Shown here in pieces: positions 18,000 to 30,880 of a DNA stretch of 64,000 bases. The DNA is from Streptococcaceae bacterium. Lineage in GTDB: Bacteria > Bacillota > Bacilli > Lactobacillales > Streptococcaceae. The DNA lies in NCBI GenBank assembly GCA_022484805.1, contig JAKVKP010000001.1:186001-250000 (forward strand). The letters run 5' to 3'. Made by a program: the position numbers and the translations under genes. Position 1 is the first letter of the stretch. Each line of letters begins with the position of its first letter. The notes below the pieces were generated by a model, which saw nothing but the letters and a program-made list of their open reading frames with translations, had not been told where the DNA came from and did not search any database.

Positions 18000-18563
18000 T
18001 TAGACTTCTTGATGGCAGCAACAGCTTACCAAGTGGTCGTTAATAAAACCCGTTGCTTGCAAAAATGAGTAGATAATAGTCGTACCAATAAATTTAAAAC
18101 CATCTTTTTTCATTTGCTTGGCAATTTGATCAGAGAGCTGAGTACTCGCAGGTACTTCTGACATTACTTGCCAATGATTAATGATTCGACCATTTGGTAC
18201 TTGAAGTGCTAAATAATGGTAAAAGGACTGACCGTTAGCTTGCATTTTTTTTATGATTTGCGCATTATTAATAATCGCATTAATTTTTAAACGATTTCGA
18301 ATAATCCCCTGATCCATCATTAGCCTCTCAACATCTGATGCGGTAAACTCACTGACAGTATCTAGATTAAAGTAATTAAATGCCTGATCAAAGCCATCAA
18401 ATTTATTTAAAATAGTTTGCCAAGATAGGCCAGCCTGCATCAAATCTAAGGATAATTTGCGAAATAAAGCAGTATCATCGGTTTCCCTTCTACCCCAGAC
18501 CGTATCATGATAAACCCGCATTTTTTCACTTGATGTTGCCCATGTACATCTAGTTTGATCCAT
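18000..18563 (-). CDS. tag: DNA-3-methyladenine glycosylase I
   Basis: This base-excision enzyme removes 3-methyladenine from alkylated DNA. The 187-aa protein has RCTWATSSEKMRVYHDTVWG at its start, giving the first zinc ligands (Cys and His). ETDDTALFRKLSLDLMQAGLSW follows, and then FKFIGTTIIYSFLQATGFINDH. The C-terminal HLVSCCCH supplies the remaining zinc-binding His and Cys residues. It lies 9 bp after the SHOCT-tail protein gene and, with uvrC, forms a run of genes including two DNA repair functions. Confidence 0.93.
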   Translation of the reverse strand: MDQTRCTWATSSEKMRVYHDTVWGRRETDDTALFRKLSLDLMQAGLSWQTILNKFDGFDQAFNYFNLDTVSEFTASDVERLMMDQGIIRNRLKINAIINNAQIIKKMQANGQSFYHYLALQVPNGRIINHWQVMSEVPASTQLSDQIAKQMKKDGFKFIGTTIIYSFLQATGFINDHLVSCCCHQEV

Positions 18564-18572
18564 CTTTTGACC

Positions 18573-19241
18573 TCAACTTAATAATTTTTGCTTATAGGCT
18601 TCATACTCTGCCTCTGTGATTAATCCCTCGTCCAATGCTTGCTTAGCTTCTCTTAAGCTCTGATATAGTGCCTTCGTATCATAGCGAACATCCTGCACCC
18701 TTTTTTGAACAGTGGAATGCTCACTAGCACCTCTACCATCCATTATGCCATCCTTGCTATCACTAATACCTTGTTGAATCATTTTGGTGATTTGCCGAAT
18801 TACTCTTTTTGTCCAAAAAACGCTAAAATAATCACCAAAAGTTTCTACTTTGACACTACCAAAAATCAGATAGGTTTCAGGATTGACATTATTTATATTA
18901 GACAGTGGAATATTCGTTGCATCATGATGCAAAGGTCGCCAGTGGGCATAAATTAATCGTTGCTCCGTCGTAATTGCATAAGCGTAAAAGCCTTGCGTAT
19001 CCCGATAGCGAATTTTTTCGTTTTCAAATGACTGTGGCTCACTATTATAATCACTTCTTGTTTGACCTTCCCATGCACGATGTCGTCCGATAAAGCTGAC
19101 TAAAACACGCTCTTTATCTAATAAGCTTTCTTCAATCAATTTAAAATGACGTTTTTGCAACCAACCACCAATCAAAGGTGTCCAGTTAAAGCCCAGTTTA
19201 TGTCTTCTAGCATAATAATACATTTCTTCAGCTGTCTGCAT
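18573..19241 (-). CDS. PH-like / SHOCT-tail domain protein
   Basis: The protein has 222 aa from the chosen ATG at 19241 ([17 protein letters not shown]), with AAAGGAG about 10 nt upstream. A GTG three codons earlier abuts the site. The middle (about residues 35-135) has the beta-rich pattern of bacterial PH-like domains ([25 protein letters not shown]). The last 30 residues ([26 protein letters not shown]) are a clear SHOCT motif. The function is unknown. It sits between uvrC and tag, overlaps the uvrC end by 14 bp, and is probably cotranscribed with both. Confidence 0.8.
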   Translation of the reverse strand: MQTAEEMYYYARRHKLGFNWTPLIGGWLQKRHFKLIEESLLDKERVLVSFIGRHRAWEGQTRSDYNSEPQSFENEKIRYRDTQGFYAYAITTEQRLIYAHWRPLHHDATNIPLSNINNVNPETYLIFGSVKVETFGDYFSVFWTKRVIRQITKMIQQGISDSKDGIMDGRGASEHSTVQKRVQDVRYDTKALYQSLREAKQALDEGLITEAEYEAYKQKLLS

Positions 19242-21021
19242 CGGTATCACGCTCCTTTAACTTATCTTGAACAGCAATTGCAACATTTTTAGGAATGCCT
19301 ATTTCAATTATTTCCTTCACATTAGCTGCTTTTATTTTTGGAATTGATTTAAAGGTTTTTAATAATTTTTGTTTCCTTTTAGGGCCTAGTCCCTCAATAT
19401 CATCAAGTAGCGATGCGAATGAATTTTTACTGCGTATCTGACGATGAAAGCTAATCGCAAAACGGTGAACCTCATCCTGAACACGTTGCAACAAGAAAAA
19501 CTCTTCCGAATTTCTGGGTAAGGCTATGATTTCAAGTGGATCACCAAATAGTAAATCATGCGTTTGATGCTTATCGTCCTTGGCAAGACCGGCTATTGGC
19601 ACGTCCAGACCCAATTGATTATTTAAAACATCCTTGGCGATATCAATTTGCCCTTTCCCACCATCAATCACAATTAAATCAGGCAAAGGTAAATTCTCGC
19701 GGATAACTCGTGCATAACGACGATAAATGACTTCTCGCATTGAGGCGTAATCGTCAGGACCCTCAACCGTCTTAATTTTATACTTGCGATAATCCTTTTT
19801 ACTTGGCTTACCATCAATAAAAACAATCATCGCTGATACTGGACTTGTTCCTGAGATATTGGAATTATCAAAGGCCTCAATTCGAGTTGGTTTTGGAATA
19901 TTAAGCCGTTCACCTAATTTATCAATTGCACCATAGGTTCTTTCAATTTGTCTTTCGATTAAATTAAATTTTAAATCAAGCTGAACCTTGGCATTTTTAA
20001 TTGCCAGATTAACCAACTTCTTCTTTTCTCCGCGTTTAGGCTGCGTAATTTTTGCAGGTACAATCGCGGCAACTGCTTCTTGGCTCACATCATTTGGGAT
20101 AAATACTTCTTTTGGTGTTAGATGTGCTGCTTCACCATAAAATTGCCCAATAAATGTTAAAAAATCAGCTTCCACTTCATTATAAAAAGGAAAAATTGAA
20201 ACATCGCGCTCAATCAGCTTACCTTGTCGAATAAAGAAAACTTGGACACATAGGTAGCCTTTATCAGCATAATAGCCAAAAACATCTCTGTCTTGCAAAT
20301 CAACATAGGTCATTTTTTGTTTAGTCTGTAATGTTTCAATTGCTTGAATCTGGTCACGATACTCAGCTGCTTTTTCAAACGCCATTTCTCCAGATGCCTG
20401 CATCATTTTTTCCTGTAAGCGTTTAGTAATTTTATCCGCGCCACCATTTAAAAATAATCTAATTTCATTAACCATCTCTGGATATACATGGTCATCAATT
20501 TTAAAAACACAAGGTGCTAAGCATTGATTAATGTGATAATAAAGACAAACCTCATTCGGTAGAGTCTTACATTTTCTTAAGGGGAAAAGACGATCTAAAA
20601 GTTTTTTAGTTTCATTGGCAGCACCAACATCAGGATATGGTCCAAAATATTCAGCTTTATCTTTTAAAACCTTACGGGTGATTAATAAACGAGGATATTT
20701 TTCATTAGTAATTTTAATAAAAGGATAGGTCTTATCATCCTTTAGCATAATATTAAATCGTGGTGAATTTTGCTTAATTAAATTAATTTCTAAAAGTAGT
20801 GCCTCAATATTAGACTCCGTCACAATATACTCAAAATCTTCAATTTCTGAGACTAAACGTTCGGTTTTAGTATCATGTGATCCCCTAAAATAGCTTCTAA
20901 CACGATTTTTTAATATCTTTGCTTTACCAACGTAGATGATTTCATTATTTTTATTTTTCATAATGTAGCACCCAGGTGAGTTGGGTAATAATTTTAATTT
21001 TTCTTGGATTCTTTCGTTCAT
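19228..21021 (-). CDS. uvrC: UvrABC excinuclease subunit C
   Basis: UvrC makes both incisions in nucleotide excision repair. The 597-aa length is typical. The N-terminal GIY-YIG nuclease is seen in [19 protein letters not shown] (residues 17-35). A cluster of cysteines, [17 protein letters not shown], is followed by the UVR helix region ([17 protein letters not shown], about 215-231). The C-terminal RNase H-like domain shows [11 protein letters not shown] and VIDGGKGQ. A helix-hairpin-helix ends the protein ([20 protein letters not shown]). It is the first gene of a uvrC-SHOCT-tag run. Confidence 0.97.
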   Translation of the reverse strand: MNERIQEKLKLLPNSPGCYIMKNKNNEIIYVGKAKILKNRVRSYFRGSHDTKTERLVSEIEDFEYIVTESNIEALLLEINLIKQNSPRFNIMLKDDKTYPFIKITNEKYPRLLITRKVLKDKAEYFGPYPDVGAANETKKLLDRLFPLRKCKTLPNEVCLYYHINQCLAPCVFKIDDHVYPEMVNEIRLFLNGGADKITKRLQEKMMQASGEMAFEKAAEYRDQIQAIETLQTKQKMTYVDLQDRDVFGYYADKGYLCVQVFFIRQGKLIERDVSIFPFYNEVEADFLTFIGQFYGEAAHLTPKEVFIPNDVSQEAVAAIVPAKITQPKRGEKKKLVNLAIKNAKVQLDLKFNLIERQIERTYGAIDKLGERLNIPKPTRIEAFDNSNISGTSPVSAMIVFIDGKPSKKDYRKYKIKTVEGPDDYASMREVIYRRYARVIRENLPLPDLIVIDGGKGQIDIAKDVLNNQLGLDVPIAGLAKDDKHQTHDLLFGDPLEIIALPRNSEEFFLLQRVQDEVHRFAISFHRQIRSKNSFASLLDDIEGLGPKRKQKLLKTFKSIPKIKAANVKEIIEIGIPKNVAIAVQDKLKERDTDADS

Positions 21022-21083
21022 TTTAATTCACCTAGTTATCTTAAATTCAAAAAATGGTAAGTTATGTTCTTATTATAGCAAAA

Positions 21084-21120
21084 AGTCGACTAAAAAGCGG
21101 TATTATCACTTTAGTCGACT
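21084..21120 (-). terminator. Terminator after the YitT-family gene
   Basis: A perfect 11-bp stem, AGTCGACTAAA/TTTAGTCGACT, is followed on the minus strand by TTTTTGC. It separates the coiA-like/yitT unit from uvrC. Confidence 0.87.
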
Positions 21121-21146
21121 CTCCTAAGTAGAGTTAATATTGAATA

Positions 21147-22082
21147 TCAGTTTTGACTCTTGTCTAATTGCTTCGCTTCTTCAATTCTGGATTGTTTAAT
21201 TTTGCGTTTAACTTTTTGTTTATTTTTTTGAAATGCTTCAAAACTAAAACCTTCACCTAAAACTTCATGTACATTAATAATCGAAACAAATGCTTTGGGA
21301 TCGATGGTTTCAATTTTTCGTTTAACCTCATGAATTTCACGAGGATTTAAAACGACATAGATAATTTTTTTATCTTGTTTTGAGTAGGCACCTTCGCCAT
21401 TTATATAGGTGACACCACGTTGTAAGGTATACATTACTTCATTGGCAATTTGTTCATACTTACTTGAAATAATTAACATACCACGGACAGTATAACCACC
21501 TGACTGAACAAATTCGACTACTCGTGAGAAGACAAACGAAGCAATCAAGGTATACATCATATGTTGAATATCAATATAAAGTAAAGAAAGGCATAAAACA
21601 AAAGCATCAATGCACAATAATATTTTGCCTAGAGAGATACCGAACCAGTGCTGTGCCAAGCGAGCAATAATATCACCGCCGCCGACAATACCACCACCAC
21701 GAAAAACCAAGCCACCGCCGACACCCGCACTAACACCTGCTAACAATGCAGCAATTAGCATATCATGGCTGACATCAACATAAATGGGTACTTTTTGCCA
21801 GACATACATAAAAACTGACAAGCAAGAAATACCATAAGCGGTAAAAAAGAGGCTTTTTTTACCTAGGACCTTCATTGAAATAATTACCAGAGGAACATTT
21901 AAAATAAAATTACTATACGCTGGATTAATATCAAATAATGCTTTACCTATCAACGTTATTCCGGCAATGCCACCCTCAGCAAGATGATTTTCCATATTAA
22001 ATTTTGTAAAACCAAAACTATAAATCGCAATCCCCAAGGTGACTAAAAATAGATTACGAATCAATGATTTTTCTTTCTTCAT
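21147..22082 (-). CDS. YitT-family membrane protein with DUF2179 domain
   Basis: The protein has 311 aa from the chosen ATG at 22082 (MKKEKSLIRNLF), with GGGGAG 5 nt upstream. A longer frame starts at 22094. Five to six membrane segments cover about residues 10-185, and the glycine-rich loop SAGVGGGLVFRGGGIVGGGD is the hallmark of the YitT family. The cytoplasmic C-terminal domain (about 195-280) has the DUF2179 pattern (GYTVRGMLIISSKYEQIANE, NPREIHEVKRKIETIDPKAF). The function is unknown; transport has been proposed. It overlaps the coiA-like gene by 29 bp. Confidence 0.85.
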   Translation of the reverse strand: MKKEKSLIRNLFLVTLGIAIYSFGFTKFNMENHLAEGGIAGITLIGKALFDINPAYSNFILNVPLVIISMKVLGKKSLFFTAYGISCLSVFMYVWQKVPIYVDVSHDMLIAALLAGVSAGVGGGLVFRGGGIVGGGDIIARLAQHWFGISLGKILLCIDAFVLCLSLLYIDIQHMMYTLIASFVFSRVVEFVQSGGYTVRGMLIISSKYEQIANEVMYTLQRGVTYINGEGAYSKQDKKIIYVVLNPREIHEVKRKIETIDPKAFVSIINVHEVLGEGFSFEAFQKNKQKVKRKIKQSRIEEAKQLDKSQN

Positions 22083-23208
22083 TTCTCTCCCCATCCCTAA
22101 CTTTTTTACTTAGCCATTGATTAATCTGCAATGGTGACTGAATTTCAAAAGTAGAAATTTGCAGATTTAGATTGTTTATAACTTTAAATTTATTTTTATT
22201 TATGATTAATATTTTTTGACGCATCAAGCATTGTAATTCAAAAGCCACTAAGGCACTAATAAATAATTGATGATTAATTTGAATTGGTGTTTGAAATTCA
22301 TCTGTAAAATTCATTACCAATTCTGAAAATGTTCTGAATTTTTTCAGAAACCTCCTAATCTCAATTCTAAAGCGTATTGGCTGATAAAACAATGGGAAAA
22401 TACCCGGATTGTAAAAATCATCCGTTAGATTTTGGAGGACGAGTCCATTTTGGTAGCATAATGCTTGGAGAGATAACCATTGTGGATTGGCATAATACAA
22501 TCCTCTACAAACAACCTGTTTATTCTTTGTCTGATTTAAAGTAATAAGCAATCTATTAGAATGGAACTGATATGGTAATCTAAAATGATCCATAATAAGT
22601 CCTTGGAAAAAATTAAATGCCTGCTTTTGAAAATAAATGCTTCTGTTCAGACTAATATGAAGCATTTCTATTAATACAAGTGCCTTTTGATCAATTTGCC
22701 AGAGAAAAACGCCAGAATGAACTGAAAAGGAACACATTGCAAATTGCAATCGAGTGAGTTTTGATTTAATTCGTATTTTTTCACCAAGTAGCCAAATCAC
22801 TTGATAGCCATGCGACAGATAATTAATTGTACGTGCGTTAAAGCGTTCAATTGAAAGGGGACTGCACTGAATTTCAATCGCCAATCGATGATTAATTAGT
22901 AAATCTGGTATTTGCTTCAGCGCTGGTAAATAATACTCTATCTGGCAATCATTTTGCTGCTCTTGGAACCATTTAGCCAATTGATACTTCAAAGTAAGAT
23001 GTGCCTCAGATTCATTTTCACTATATGCTTCACAAATATCTGAGCTTATATGGGCAAAATGTGCCTGTTTAATTGAGCCATTTTTTAAAATTAATGGTGA
23101 ATGGCAGGCAGGGCAAAACCATTCCAATTTCTTCAAAAGACTTATTTCATGAGAACAATGATTTAATAAACAAATTTTTCGACCTTGACTATTAATTGCA
23201 CTTAACAT
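22054..23208 (-). CDS. coiA: Competence protein CoiA-like nuclease-domain protein
   Basis: The protein has 384 aa from the chosen ATG at 23208 (MLSAINSQGRKICLLNH), with GGAGGGAAA 3-4 nt upstream. The longer frame to 23277 has no such site. The N-terminus has a zinc-finger-like FCPACHSPLILKN and KQAHFAH (residues 31-53). The central region matches the CoiA nuclease fold: SEAHLTLKYQLAKWF, then PDLLINHRLAIEIQCSPLS with Asp, Glu and Gln in the PD-(D/E)xK-like arrangement. The C-terminal half is divergent. CoiA is needed for recombination of taken-up DNA in streptococci. Whether this cell is competent cannot be told from this window. Confidence 0.8.
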   Translation of the reverse strand: MLSAINSQGRKICLLNHCSHEISLLKKLEWFCPACHSPLILKNGSIKQAHFAHISSDICEAYSENESEAHLTLKYQLAKWFQEQQNDCQIEYYLPALKQIPDLLINHRLAIEIQCSPLSIERFNARTINYLSHGYQVIWLLGEKIRIKSKLTRLQFAMCSFSVHSGVFLWQIDQKALVLIEMLHISLNRSIYFQKQAFNFFQGLIMDHFRLPYQFHSNRLLITLNQTKNKQVVCRGLYYANPQWLSLQALCYQNGLVLQNLTDDFYNPGIFPLFYQPIRFRIEIRRFLKKFRTFSELVMNFTDEFQTPIQINHQLFISALVAFELQCLMRQKILIINKNKFKVINNLNLQISTFEIQSPLQINQWLSKKVRDGERNEERKIIDS

Positions 23209-23263
23209 CAATTTCCCTCCCTCAAAATAATGATCTATTATATATTTCGAGAAAAGAGTAAAA

Positions 23264-23288
23264 AAAGGACCGCACAAGGCGGGCCTTT
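23264..23288 (-). terminator. Terminator after rpsU
   Basis: On the minus strand AAAGGCCCGC pairs with GCGGTCCTTT with one mismatch, and a run of seven T ends the element. It closes the rpsU transcript just before the coiA-like gene. Confidence 0.85.
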
Positions 23289-23311
23289 AATATTTATGTC
23301 AAATTAATTGA

Positions 23312-23488
23312 CTAGAATTTCTTACGTTTACGTGCTGCTTCTGATTTCTTTTTACGTTTAACAGAAGGCTTTTCATAAAATTCACGTTTACGTGATTCTT
23401 GCAAAGTACCTGCTTTAGAAACCGAACGTTTGAAACGACGAAGAGCATCATCAAGAGATTCATTTTTACGTACTACAGTTTTTGACAT
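23312..23488 (-). CDS. rpsU: 30S ribosomal protein S21
   Basis: The 58-aa protein reads [20 protein letters not shown] at the start and ends in a lysine/arginine-rich [19 protein letters not shown] tail. This matches S21 of Firmicutes in length and sequence. S21 joins the small subunit platform near the 3' end of 16S rRNA and aids initiation. GGAGGGAGGG precedes the ATG. It has its own promoter and terminator. Confidence 0.97.
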   Translation of the reverse strand: MSKTVVRKNESLDDALRRFKRSVSKAGTLQESRKREFYEKPSVKRKKKSEAARKRKKF

Positions 23489-23571
23489 AATTATCCCTCC
23501 CTCCGAGCTAATCGTAACTAATTTTTAGATAAAATCATATAAAAACTGTCCTTTACTAGAATAACAAAAAG

Positions 23572-23600
23572 ATTTTAGATATTCAAATCATTTTGAACAA
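23572..23600 (-). promoter_or_regulatory. Probable rpsU promoter
   Basis: TTGTTC (23595-23600) and TAAAAT (23572-23577) lie on the minus strand with exactly 17 bp between them, about 85 bp before the rpsU start. A small TTGTAA/TTACAA dyad (23604-23619) sits just upstream. Confidence 0.6.
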
Positions 23601-23654
23601 AAATTGTAAAATGTTACAAAATAATCATATCCTAGTAAAATTACAGCAAGAAAA

Positions 23655-23846
23655 CTAACCAAAAAGACTAAAAAAGTTTTTCCAAGTATCGTCCTTCATT
23701 ATCTCGGAAGCTTTCCCGCTACCGATCACACTATAACCAATCACAATGCCAAAATAAAAAACAACGGCTGCAATCACCAATACAGTGATTAAACGAACTA
23801 AACTAAATCCTATATGCTTTAGTATATCCTTATTCAATTCTATCAC
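23655..23846 (-). CDS. EpuA-type small membrane protein
   Basis: The 63-aa protein has one membrane segment (about residues 13-40, FSLVRLITVLVIAAVVFYFG) and a short outside tail with WKNFFSLFG. This pattern and its place after murA match the short EpuA family, often labelled 'DNA-directed RNA polymerase subunit beta' in databases through linkage rather than function. TAGAATAGGAG precedes the ATG. It lies 202 bp after murA on the same strand. The role is unknown. Confidence 0.75.
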   Translation of the reverse strand: MIELNKDILKHIGFSLVRLITVLVIAAVVFYFGIVIGYSVIGSGKASEIMKDDTWKNFFSLFG

Positions 23847-24048
23847 TCCTATTCTAAAAGACTAAATCGGTTCACTCTGACAGCTCTGAAGATAGATAAT
23901 AATTTTTCAAGATATACAAAGCTTACAATTTCCATTACATCGTCACGAGAAAAGTGAAACGTATTACAGACTTAGCTCTTGAGCTTTTGGCATTCTACCT
24001 CTAATTAAGAACACACTATCAAGTCACTGAGGCGCTATAATTAGCTAA

Positions 24049-25347
24049 TTAAATGGCTTCAATCTCAACAGCAACTGAATCTGGTACATTAACCCGTTCT
24101 ACGCTGGCACCTAAGGCCTGCAATTTTTCGTGGAATTTATAATAGCCTCGATCCAAATGATGTAAGTCGGTAACAACCGTTTCACCATTAGCCACGAGTC
24201 CAGCAATAATTAATGCTGCTGCGGCTCTAAGATCAGTTGATTTAACGATTGCGCCTTGTAATTGTTTACCACCATAAATAACTGCTGAATTACCTTCAAT
24301 CTCAAAATCAAGATTCATACGACGTAATTCATTTAGATGTTGAAAGCGACTTTCAAAAATCGTCTCAGTCATTGTATTTTGACCGCGGGCCATCGCTTGC
24401 GCAATCGTCATTTGTGCCTGCATATCTGTTGGAAAACCTGGATGTGGCAAGGTTTTGACATTAGTTGGCTTCAAATACTTCGGTCCAATCACACGAATAC
24501 TCTCATCAGATACGATAAACCGAGTCCCCATCTCTTGTAATTTAGAGATTAAAGGGCGATTATGCTCTGCGATGCCATCTAATATTTCAATATCACCACC
24601 AGTTACCGCTGCTGCCACCATAAAGGTCCCAGCTTCAATTCGATCTTGAACAATTGCATGTTCTGCACCATGAAGCTTATCAACACCTGTAATTTGCATT
24701 GTTTCCGTACCAGCACCTTTAATTTTAGCACCCATTTTATTCAAAACGTTGGCTAAATCAATAATTTCTGGCTCTCTGGCAACATTTTCTAAAATCGTGA
24801 CACCTTTAGCCTTGACCGCTGCCATCATAATATTTTGAGTCGCACCGACGGATGGAAAATCCAAGTAAATTTTGGCCCCGATTAATTCATCAGCAATTGC
24901 TTCGATATAGCCAGAATTCTGAGTAATTGTCGCACCTAATGCTTCAAAGCCTTTTAAATGTAAATCAATCGGCCGTTTACCAATTGAACATCCACCAGGC
25001 ATAGAAACTCTAGCACGGCCACAACGAGCTAGCAAAGGGCCCATGACAACCGTTGAAGCTCTCATTTTACTAACATACTCATAAGGTGCATCAAAGCCTA
25101 AATCCGATGAAGCATCAATTAACACATCGTGTGCGTTTTGGTCAAAATCAACAGTTGCATTTAAATGACGGATAACTTGGTTCATTGAAAACACATCAGA
25201 CAAAATCGGAACATTGCGAAGGTGCATCGTTCCTTCTTCTGCTAAAATTCCTGCTGCTAAAATTGGTAAAACAGCATTTTTAGCTCCTTCAATTTTTACA
25301 GTTCCTTTTAGTACGTTATTGCCACCATGAACAACGATTTGTTCCAC
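24049..25347 (-). CDS. murA: UDP-N-acetylglucosamine 1-carboxyvinyltransferase
   Basis: MurA transfers enolpyruvate from PEP to UDP-GlcNAc, the first committed peptidoglycan step. The 432-aa protein starts at GTG ([19 protein letters not shown]) with ATAGGAG upstream. It shows [12 protein letters not shown], the active-site loop with cysteine in [19 protein letters not shown] (fosfomycin-binding Cys, about residue 118), PTDMQAQM, and [15 protein letters not shown] near the C-terminus. The position after the atp operon is the MurA1 (MurAA) context in many Firmicutes. Confidence 0.96.
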   Translation of the reverse strand: MEQIVVHGGNNVLKGTVKIEGAKNAVLPILAAGILAEEGTMHLRNVPILSDVFSMNQVIRHLNATVDFDQNAHDVLIDASSDLGFDAPYEYVSKMRASTVVMGPLLARCGRARVSMPGGCSIGKRPIDLHLKGFEALGATITQNSGYIEAIADELIGAKIYLDFPSVGATQNIMMAAVKAKGVTILENVAREPEIIDLANVLNKMGAKIKGAGTETMQITGVDKLHGAEHAIVQDRIEAGTFMVAAAVTGGDIEILDGIAEHNRPLISKLQEMGTRFIVSDESIRVIGPKYLKPTNVKTLPHPGFPTDMQAQMTIAQAMARGQNTMTETIFESRFQHLNELRRMNLDFEIEGNSAVIYGGKQLQGAIVKSTDLRAAAALIIAGLVANGETVVTDLHHLDRGYYKFHEKLQALGASVERVNVPDSVAVEIEAI

Positions 25348-25461
25348 AAAAACACTCCTATCTTGTCTCCACCTTTTAGAATCACACTCAGTATCACTCT
25401 TCCGGCCAGCTCAAATATAATTATAATTTTTTAAATTTATTTTTTCAAAAATCTATTCATC

Positions 25462-25490
25462 ATTATAAGCTTAAGCAACCTAAAAAACAA
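25462..25490 (-). promoter_or_regulatory. Probable murA promoter
   Basis: TTGTTT (25485-25490) and TATAAT (25462-25467) are spaced by 17 bp on the minus strand, about 115 bp before the murA start. This is close to the vegetative consensus. Confidence 0.7.
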
Positions 25491-25552
25491 GTTTAGAGCA
25501 ATTTCTTAATAATGTCAGAATTTTCAGACTATTTTAAATTTGATGCTAATAG

Positions 25553-25792
25553 CTATTGAAAGGATACTAACAAATTGCGTGTCAAGTTTAAAAATTCTAA
25601 AAAGAATGAACTAACTGAAAAACCGATTGCAATCGAAAGAAAAGTCAAAAATAAGCGAATTGCTGAGGAATTTTGAAATTCTTTTTTAAACCATGTTTCC
25701 AAATTAATTGAATTTACTGCTCTGAAAGCTAAAAAAATAAAAATAAAATGTGATAAGATTCGCACGACTGCATCAATACCATAGACCTGCAT
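25553..25792 (-). CDS. DUF1146 family membrane protein (YwzB type)
   Basis: The 79-aa protein has two membrane segments (about residues 8-25 and 48-66) joined by a polar loop with RAVNSINLETWFKK. Size, pattern and location between atpC and murA match DUF1146/YwzB, a conserved small membrane protein of unknown role in Firmicutes. AGAAAGGAG precedes the ATG. It starts just after the atp terminator, so it depends on readthrough or a promoter not clearly seen. Confidence 0.78.
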   Translation of the reverse strand: MQVYGIDAVVRILSHFIFIFLAFRAVNSINLETWFKKEFQNSSAIRLFLTFLSIAIGFSVSSFFLEFLNLTRNLLVSFQ

Positions 25793-25808
25793 TTTTACTC
25801 CTTTCTAA

Positions 25809-25847
25809 AAAAAGTATTTTGAAAGCAAAGCTTTCAAAATACTTTTT
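25809..25847 (-). terminator. Strong terminator of the atp operon
   Basis: An 18-bp near-perfect stem, with AAAGTATTTTGAAAGC and its complement around a 3-nt loop, lies after atpC. The A-rich and T-rich flanks let it work in either direction. Confidence 0.9.
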
Positions 25848-25894
25848 AATCTAATCTTAAATAATTATTTCAGCCACAAAAAATAGTAACTATT

Positions 25895-26314
25895 TTACAA
25901 ATGTTTTGCCACGTTAATTCGATTTAGTGCACGGTGAAGAGATACCTCCGCACGCTTCAACTGATCAATATTGTGGACTTTATTAGCTTCCTCAATTAAT
26001 TTTTCAGCTCGAATTTTAGCACGTTCCGCACGAGAAACATCGATATCACGTTCTCTTTCAGCAGAATCGGCAAGAATTGTCACTAAATTATCTTTAACCT
26101 CGATAATACCACCATTCACAGCTACCCAGTCAACGTGAGTATCAGAATCCGCACGACGAATTTTGACTTCATCAATCGTTAATGGTGCCACAATTGGAAT
26201 GTGATTAGCTAAGATACCAATTTCACCTGATAAAGTCTTAGCGATAACTAAAGAAGCATGGTGATCGTAGACTAAACCGTTTGGCGTAACTACATTAACC
26301 GTCATCACTGCCAT
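25895..26314 (-). CDS. atpC: ATP synthase epsilon subunit
   Basis: The rotor subunit of F1 that couples gamma to the c-ring and can inhibit hydrolysis. The 139-aa protein has the N-terminal beta-sandwich ([36 protein letters not shown]) and a C-terminal two-helix hairpin ([20 protein letters not shown]). It is the last gene of the operon, 9 bp after atpD. Confidence 0.96.
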   Translation of the reverse strand: MAVMTVNVVTPNGLVYDHHASLVIAKTLSGEIGILANHIPIVAPLTIDEVKIRRADSDTHVDWVAVNGGIIEVKDNLVTILADSAERERDIDVSRAERAKIRAEKLIEEANKVHNIDQLKRAEVSLHRALNRINVAKHL

Positions 26315-26323
26315 TTAATCACC

Positions 26324-27733
<1,410 letters not shown>

Positions 27734-27751
27734 TTAATCCTCCAATCATAT

Positions 27752-27814
27752 CAATGAACAATGTACAGTGTACAATGTATAATTCACAATATACAACGAA
27801 CAATGAATAATTAT
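27752..27814. repeat. Degenerate heptanucleotide repeat array
   Basis: Between atpG and atpD nine consecutive 7-mers can be read in register: CAATGAA, CAATGTA, CAGTGTA, CAATGTA, TAATTCA, CAATATA, CAACGAA, CAATGAA, TAATTAT. The consensus is about CAATGTA. The rest of the gap (to 27860) has related pieces such as CATTGTCAATTG. This resembles the short tandem heptamer repeats found between genes in some bacterial genomes. Nothing else in the operon has this structure as clearly. Confidence 0.8.
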
Positions 27815-27864
27815 ACTTAGCTGTTATAATGTCTTCAAATGCACATTGTCAATTGTTAACTTTT

Positions 27865-28743
27865 TTAGCCTAACGCTGCCGCACCACCAACAATTTCAGT
27901 AATTTCCTGTGTTATTGTCGTTTGTCTTGCTCGATTATATGAAATGGTTAATTCATCAATAATCTTCTTAGCATTATCCGTTGCTGTCTTCATTGCAGTC
28001 ATACCAGCAGCATGCTCAGCAGTTTTAGCATCTAAAATTGCACCGAAAATCAAGCTTTCTGCATACTGTGGCAATAGAACATCCAAAATCGCTTCTTCAG
28101 AAGGTTCGAAATCAAAGGTTTGATTAATTGTTTGAATATCCACATCCTCAGTATCTAGATCGCAAATCGGTAACATCCGTTCCACGCGGAATCGACTTGT
28201 TAATGAATTGACATGATGATTATAGCAAACATATAATTCATCAAATATGCCTTCTTGGTACATATTTGTCGCATTCTGAACAATTTTTCGAACCTCATCA
28301 AATGTTGGATGATCAGAAACACCACGCATCTCGTAGGCAATGTTTAAATCACGACTTTTAAAGAAATCCGAACCAACACCTCCGATAGCTAAGATAACAA
28401 TTTCTTGATTATCCTGATGATCCTGTTCAAACATTTTCATCGTTTGTTTCAAAATAGTTGAATTATAACCACCTACCAAGCCTTTATCACTTGTAATTAT
28501 GATATAGCCTGTTTTTTTAACTGGTCGTTTAATAAGCATTGAGTTCTTTGAACTACCACTATTTGAAGCAACAAGATGCCTTGTCACCTCTCTCACTTTA
28601 CTCGCATAAATCTGAAAATCCTTAGATAAGGACTCAGACTTATTGAGCTTGGCGCCAGAAACCATTTGCATGGCATTAGTAATCTGACTCGTTTTTTTAG
28701 TTGAGGCAATTCTTGTCTTTATTTCATTTAAAGAGGCTCCCAT
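27865..28743 (-). CDS. atpG: ATP synthase gamma subunit
   Basis: The central shaft of F1. The 292-aa protein has the conserved N-terminus [20 protein letters not shown], the MQMVSGAKL segment, and the C-terminal [20 protein letters not shown] followed by [19 protein letters not shown]. These are the coiled-coil ends that sit inside the alpha3beta3 ring. It lies 11 bp after atpA. Confidence 0.97.
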   Translation of the reverse strand: MGASLNEIKTRIASTKKTSQITNAMQMVSGAKLNKSESLSKDFQIYASKVREVTRHLVASNSGSSKNSMLIKRPVKKTGYIIITSDKGLVGGYNSTILKQTMKMFEQDHQDNQEIVILAIGGVGSDFFKSRDLNIAYEMRGVSDHPTFDEVRKIVQNATNMYQEGIFDELYVCYNHHVNSLTSRFRVERMLPICDLDTEDVDIQTINQTFDFEPSEEAILDVLLPQYAESLIFGAILDAKTAEHAAGMTAMKTATDNAKKIIDELTISYNRARQTTITQEITEIVGGAAALG

Positions 28744-28754
28744 TGTTTTCCTCC

Positions 28755-30284
<1,530 letters not shown>

Positions 30285-30349
30285 TCACTTCACACTCCCT
30301 ATTCTTCAATCAACAAGAGTCAAATTACACCTGCTAATTGTTAATCGCT

Positions 30350-30880
30350 TTATCTGATTTGCTCAGCAATTTGATCTAATTGAGTTTTTAAGCTACCATC
30401 AATAATTTTATGGTCCGCTTCAACAATAATCCCACCTAAAATTGTCGGCACTACCCGTTGTTCAATTTCAATTGCCTTGTAATCAAATTTTGTTTTAAGC
30501 TGTTCAACTAGCTTAGTCAACTGTTGATTATTCAATTCAACAGCAGAGGTAATCATTACTTGACCTGTTCCAGTTTCTTTTCGATATCCAGCCTTATATT
30601 GCTCAAAAATTTCTAAAATTAAAGGTAAACGTCTATTTTGATAGAGTACTTCTAAAAAATTTTGAACATGAGGCATAGCTTGTGATTTTAACGCATCTAC
30701 AATTTCTCGTTGAGCTGAAAATGAAGCTAACTCAAATATTGCTAACAATTCAGAATTAGTCGAAATAATTCTAATAAGTGCGTCTACTTCCGCATTGACC
30801 GCTGAAAGCTCATTATGGGTTTTAGCAACGGTTACTAATGCTTCTGCATATTTATTAATAATTTCATGATTATTGGTCAT
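30350..30880 (-). CDS. atpH: ATP synthase delta subunit
   Basis: The stator subunit on top of F1. The protein has 176 aa from the chosen ATG at 30880 (MTNNHEIINKYAEAL), with AGGTG 6 nt upstream inside the end of atpF. A GTG three codons earlier is less likely. The C-terminal VVPTILGGIIVEADHKIIDGSL motif is typical of delta/OSCP. It overlaps atpF by 11 bp. Confidence 0.94.
   Translation of the reverse strand: MTNNHEIINKYAEALVTVAKTHNELSAVNAEVDALIRIISTNSELLAIFELASFSAQREIVDALKSQAMPHVQNFLEVLYQNRRLPLILEIFEQYKAGYRKETGTGQVMITSAVELNNQQLTKLVEQLKTKFDYKAIEIEQRVVPTILGGIIVEADHKIIDGSLKTQLDQIAEQIR

Noticed and set aside
23604-23619. TTGTAA/TTACAA dyad as a second PhoP site before rpsU
   Set aside because: Only one TTTACA half-site is present and no phosphate-related gene is near.
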